Assembly (NCBI GenBank): GCA_028708105.1
Contig: JAQVZR010000138.1
Coordinates: 1-5,834 of the forward strand
Length of the DNA stretch: 5,834 nt
Source of the DNA: Desulfoplanes sp.
GTDB taxonomy: Bacteria > Desulfobacterota > Desulfovibrionia > Desulfovibrionales > Desulfomicrobiaceae
Direction: 5' to 3'
The stretch's first letter is position 1; the number at the start of each line of letters is the position of its first letter. The notes below the pieces were generated by a model. The model did not search any database and had not been told where the DNA came from. It saw nothing but the letters and a program-made list of their open reading frames with translations. Below are positions 4,356 to 5,834 of this stretch, piece after piece. A program made the position numbers and the translations under genes.

Positions 4356-5774
4356 ATGTGTATCCAGAGATTGAAATGCAGTATGCTGGTGCTTGTGCTC
4401 ATCCTGTTGTCATGTGTTGAGAATGTATGGGCCGAGGATGTCGATGCCTTTGCGGCCTCAGTGCGCAGCAATGCCATGCTGGCCATTGATACCTCGGGCA
4501 GTATGGAATGGCCTGTGTATAACCATGATATAGACTATGAAGCTTTTTTTTCCTGGGCGGTTTCCAATGGATATGCTTCAGACCGATATGATTCCTACGA
4601 TAAAGGGCTGGGGTACGCATATGATAATTTTCCTTGGGAAAAGAATAAGATTTATTTGGTCAGTGCGTACATCGGTTATAGCGAAATTACAGGACCTGAT
4701 GGTAAAACATATTCTGTGATTGGTGATCCTATGTACTCAACTATGTACTTAAATTTGCGAAAAGATTGGGTGACCGGTGGCATTATTGATACGGGGTGGG
4801 AAATCAATGATTGGGATAATATTACTGATAATACCATATCTACCAATGCCGCCGGCTATGTAATCTATCCGACCTTGGGGACAGATCAGCATCCGCTTGA
4901 ACAACCCACAGATGATGTTCAGTACGCGTCATCTTCTCTGGCAGGGAGTACATTTGCCAATAATCAAAAAATATTGTTGACAAATTACTACACTGATTCG
5001 CGTACTAATATTGCTAAAGATTACGGATTCTTGGGGTATCTAAAGGCTGCTGGGGTGTATTTTTCAGGACTGTTTGAGACCAAGGCTCTGGAGTGTACGT
5101 TAACAGATGATCCGGATGCCGCAGCTGTGGCAACTAGTTATTATATAAACAGTAATGGATATCGTGTTCCTTATGATAGACAACGAATCTATGCCTTTGT
5201 CACCGGAAACTTTTTGAGTTTTATTACCCTGATTGAGGATATGAAGGGCGATGATGACTGTGCAGATGAAGGGTGGAGGGATGTATGCTATCAGTCTTCG
5301 TCAGCGCAGTGGAAAATCGTGAATATCGGTTCTGTGGAAAACAATACATATCGTACCCGGTCAGACTATGGACCAAATCGGGATGGATTTGAATTACATT
5401 CCCTCGTGAGTTTGAGTCCGTTTACTGGGGTCAAGCGCATTGCTCTTTATTTTGAAAATATGGATATTGAAAATAGTAGTGGCGGTGGCGGATGCAATTG
5501 CGACAATCACAATTCTGACAATGACGGGGTCTATCTGGTGAATAAGAAAGGCAACGTTTTTCGACAAATTGCAACAGAATTTCCTGAGACGGATGACGGT
5601 AAAATGTATGGGTGTGATACCCATGGTTGGACGGGGTATTACGAAGTCTCCGAAGATGATACCCTGTTCGTGAAATTCGACGTGGCTTCCGATGGTGGCA
5701 ACAGTTGCTGGGGTTCGGATAGGGGCTTCAGAATCACGAAGATAAAATGGACGACTTCGGAAGCAGATAGCTAA
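4356..5774 (+). CDS. PilY1-like secreted VWA-domain pilus-tip protein, short form
   Basis: The product has 472 residues from the ATG at 4356 (six more if 4338 is used). The N-terminus MCIQRLKCS followed by a leucine/valine-rich core is a signal peptide, with likely cleavage after NVWA (residue 26); LLSC at 17-20 resembles a poor lipobox. NAMLAIDTSGSM (39-50) carries the DxSxS metal-ion-dependent adhesion site of von Willebrand factor A domains (Asp45, Ser47, Ser49), as at the N-terminus of PilY1. The middle is rich in Tyr, Asp and Asn. A glycine run leads into CNCDNHNSDNDG (380-391), an acidic, possibly metal-binding loop, and more cysteines follow. PilY1 is an outer-membrane or pilus-tip adhesin and mechanosensor. 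Classical PilY1 has around 1,100 or more residues with a C-terminal beta-propeller, which is absent here. The position directly after the minor pilins supports the PilY1 assignment. It may be truncated: see the TAA at 5772. Confidence 0.78.
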   Translation: MCIQRLKCSMLVLVLILLSCVENVWAEDVDAFAASVRSNAMLAIDTSGSMEWPVYNHDIDYEAFFSWAVSNGYASDRYDSYDKGLGYAYDNFPWEKNKIYLVSAYIGYSEITGPDGKTYSVIGDPMYSTMYLNLRKDWVTGGIIDTGWEINDWDNITDNTISTNAAGYVIYPTLGTDQHPLEQPTDDVQYASSSLAGSTFANNQKILLTNYYTDSRTNIAKDYGFLGYLKAAGVYFSGLFETKALECTLTDDPDAAAVATSYYINSNGYRVPYDRQRIYAFVTGNFLSFITLIEDMKGDDDCADEGWRDVCYQSSSAQWKIVNIGSVENNTYRTRSDYGPNRDGFELHSLVSLSPFTGVKRIALYFENMDIENSSGGGGCNCDNHNSDNDGVYLVNKKGNVFRQIATEFPETDDGKMYGCDTHGWTGYYEVSEDDTLFVKFDVASDGGNSCWGSDRGFRITKIKWTTSEADS

Positions 5775-5834
5775 TCGGAGAGCTCCGGAAACTTTTCTTG
5801 CTGCAACGGTGAGGACGGCGTCGGACAGAAAATC
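5775..5834 (+). other. Open sequence after the PilY1-like stop, possible continuation
   Basis: The last 60 bases contain no stop in the PilY1 frame and would encode 20 residues rich in Ser, Gly and Cys, similar in style to the Gly/Cys/Asp-rich part upstream. The frame one base later is also open here. No terminator or new start with a ribosome site can be seen. Whether this is coding cannot be decided within the window. Confidence 0.3.

Noticed and set aside
1..5834. CRISPR array, insertion sequence, integrase or attachment site
   Set aside because: No regularly spaced repeats, transposase motifs, terminal inverted repeats or tRNA genes were seen on either strand.

Overview
The window suggests a Gram-negative bacterium of the Desulfobacterota/deltaproteobacterial kind. 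Two things point there: the c-di-GMP-I-type riboswitch resembles the Geobacter framework, and it sits in front of a type IV minor-pilin operon. The genus cannot be fixed from this window. There are two divergent gene blocks with a 420-base RNA-rich gap between them.

Left block, minus strand (1850 down to 1): acpS (holo-ACP synthase) overlaps by four bases with nnr, the bifunctional NAD(P)H-hydrate epimerase/dehydratase. nnr runs off the left edge, so its last residues are missing. These are housekeeping genes: one loads the phosphopantetheine arm onto acyl carrier protein, the other repairs damaged NAD(P)H.

Gap (1851-2270): an AT-rich divergent promoter area comes first. Next is an unassigned, well-formed branched RNA fold (1955-2035). 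After it comes a GEMM-I (c-di-GMP-I) aptamer (about 2058-2140) whose 3' end overlaps a terminator-like hairpin (2137-2156). The last part is a pyrimidine-rich, G-poor leader and a Shine-Dalgarno site. The layout predicts that pilus assembly genes are controlled by a cyclic dinucleotide through RNA.

Right block, plus strand (2271-5774): five tightly packed genes form a minor-pilin/pilus-tip cassette: fimU/gspH-like, pilW-like, pilV-like, pilX-like and a pilY1-like secreted VWA protein. Neighbouring genes are 1 base apart, overlap by 1 or 8 bases, or are separated by about 20 bases, so they are almost certainly co-transcribed. The four small proteins should form the priming complex at the pilus tip, with the PilY1-like protein as the tip adhesin or mechanosensor. 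The PilY1-like gene is unusually short (472 aa, VWA-bearing N-terminal part only). It ends at a TAA after which the same frame stays open to the window edge, so it may be a truncated or interrupted gene.

The observations most worth following are the unassigned branched RNA beside the aptamer, the base at the ligand-selectivity position of the riboswitch, the overlap of aptamer and terminator, and the short PilY1.
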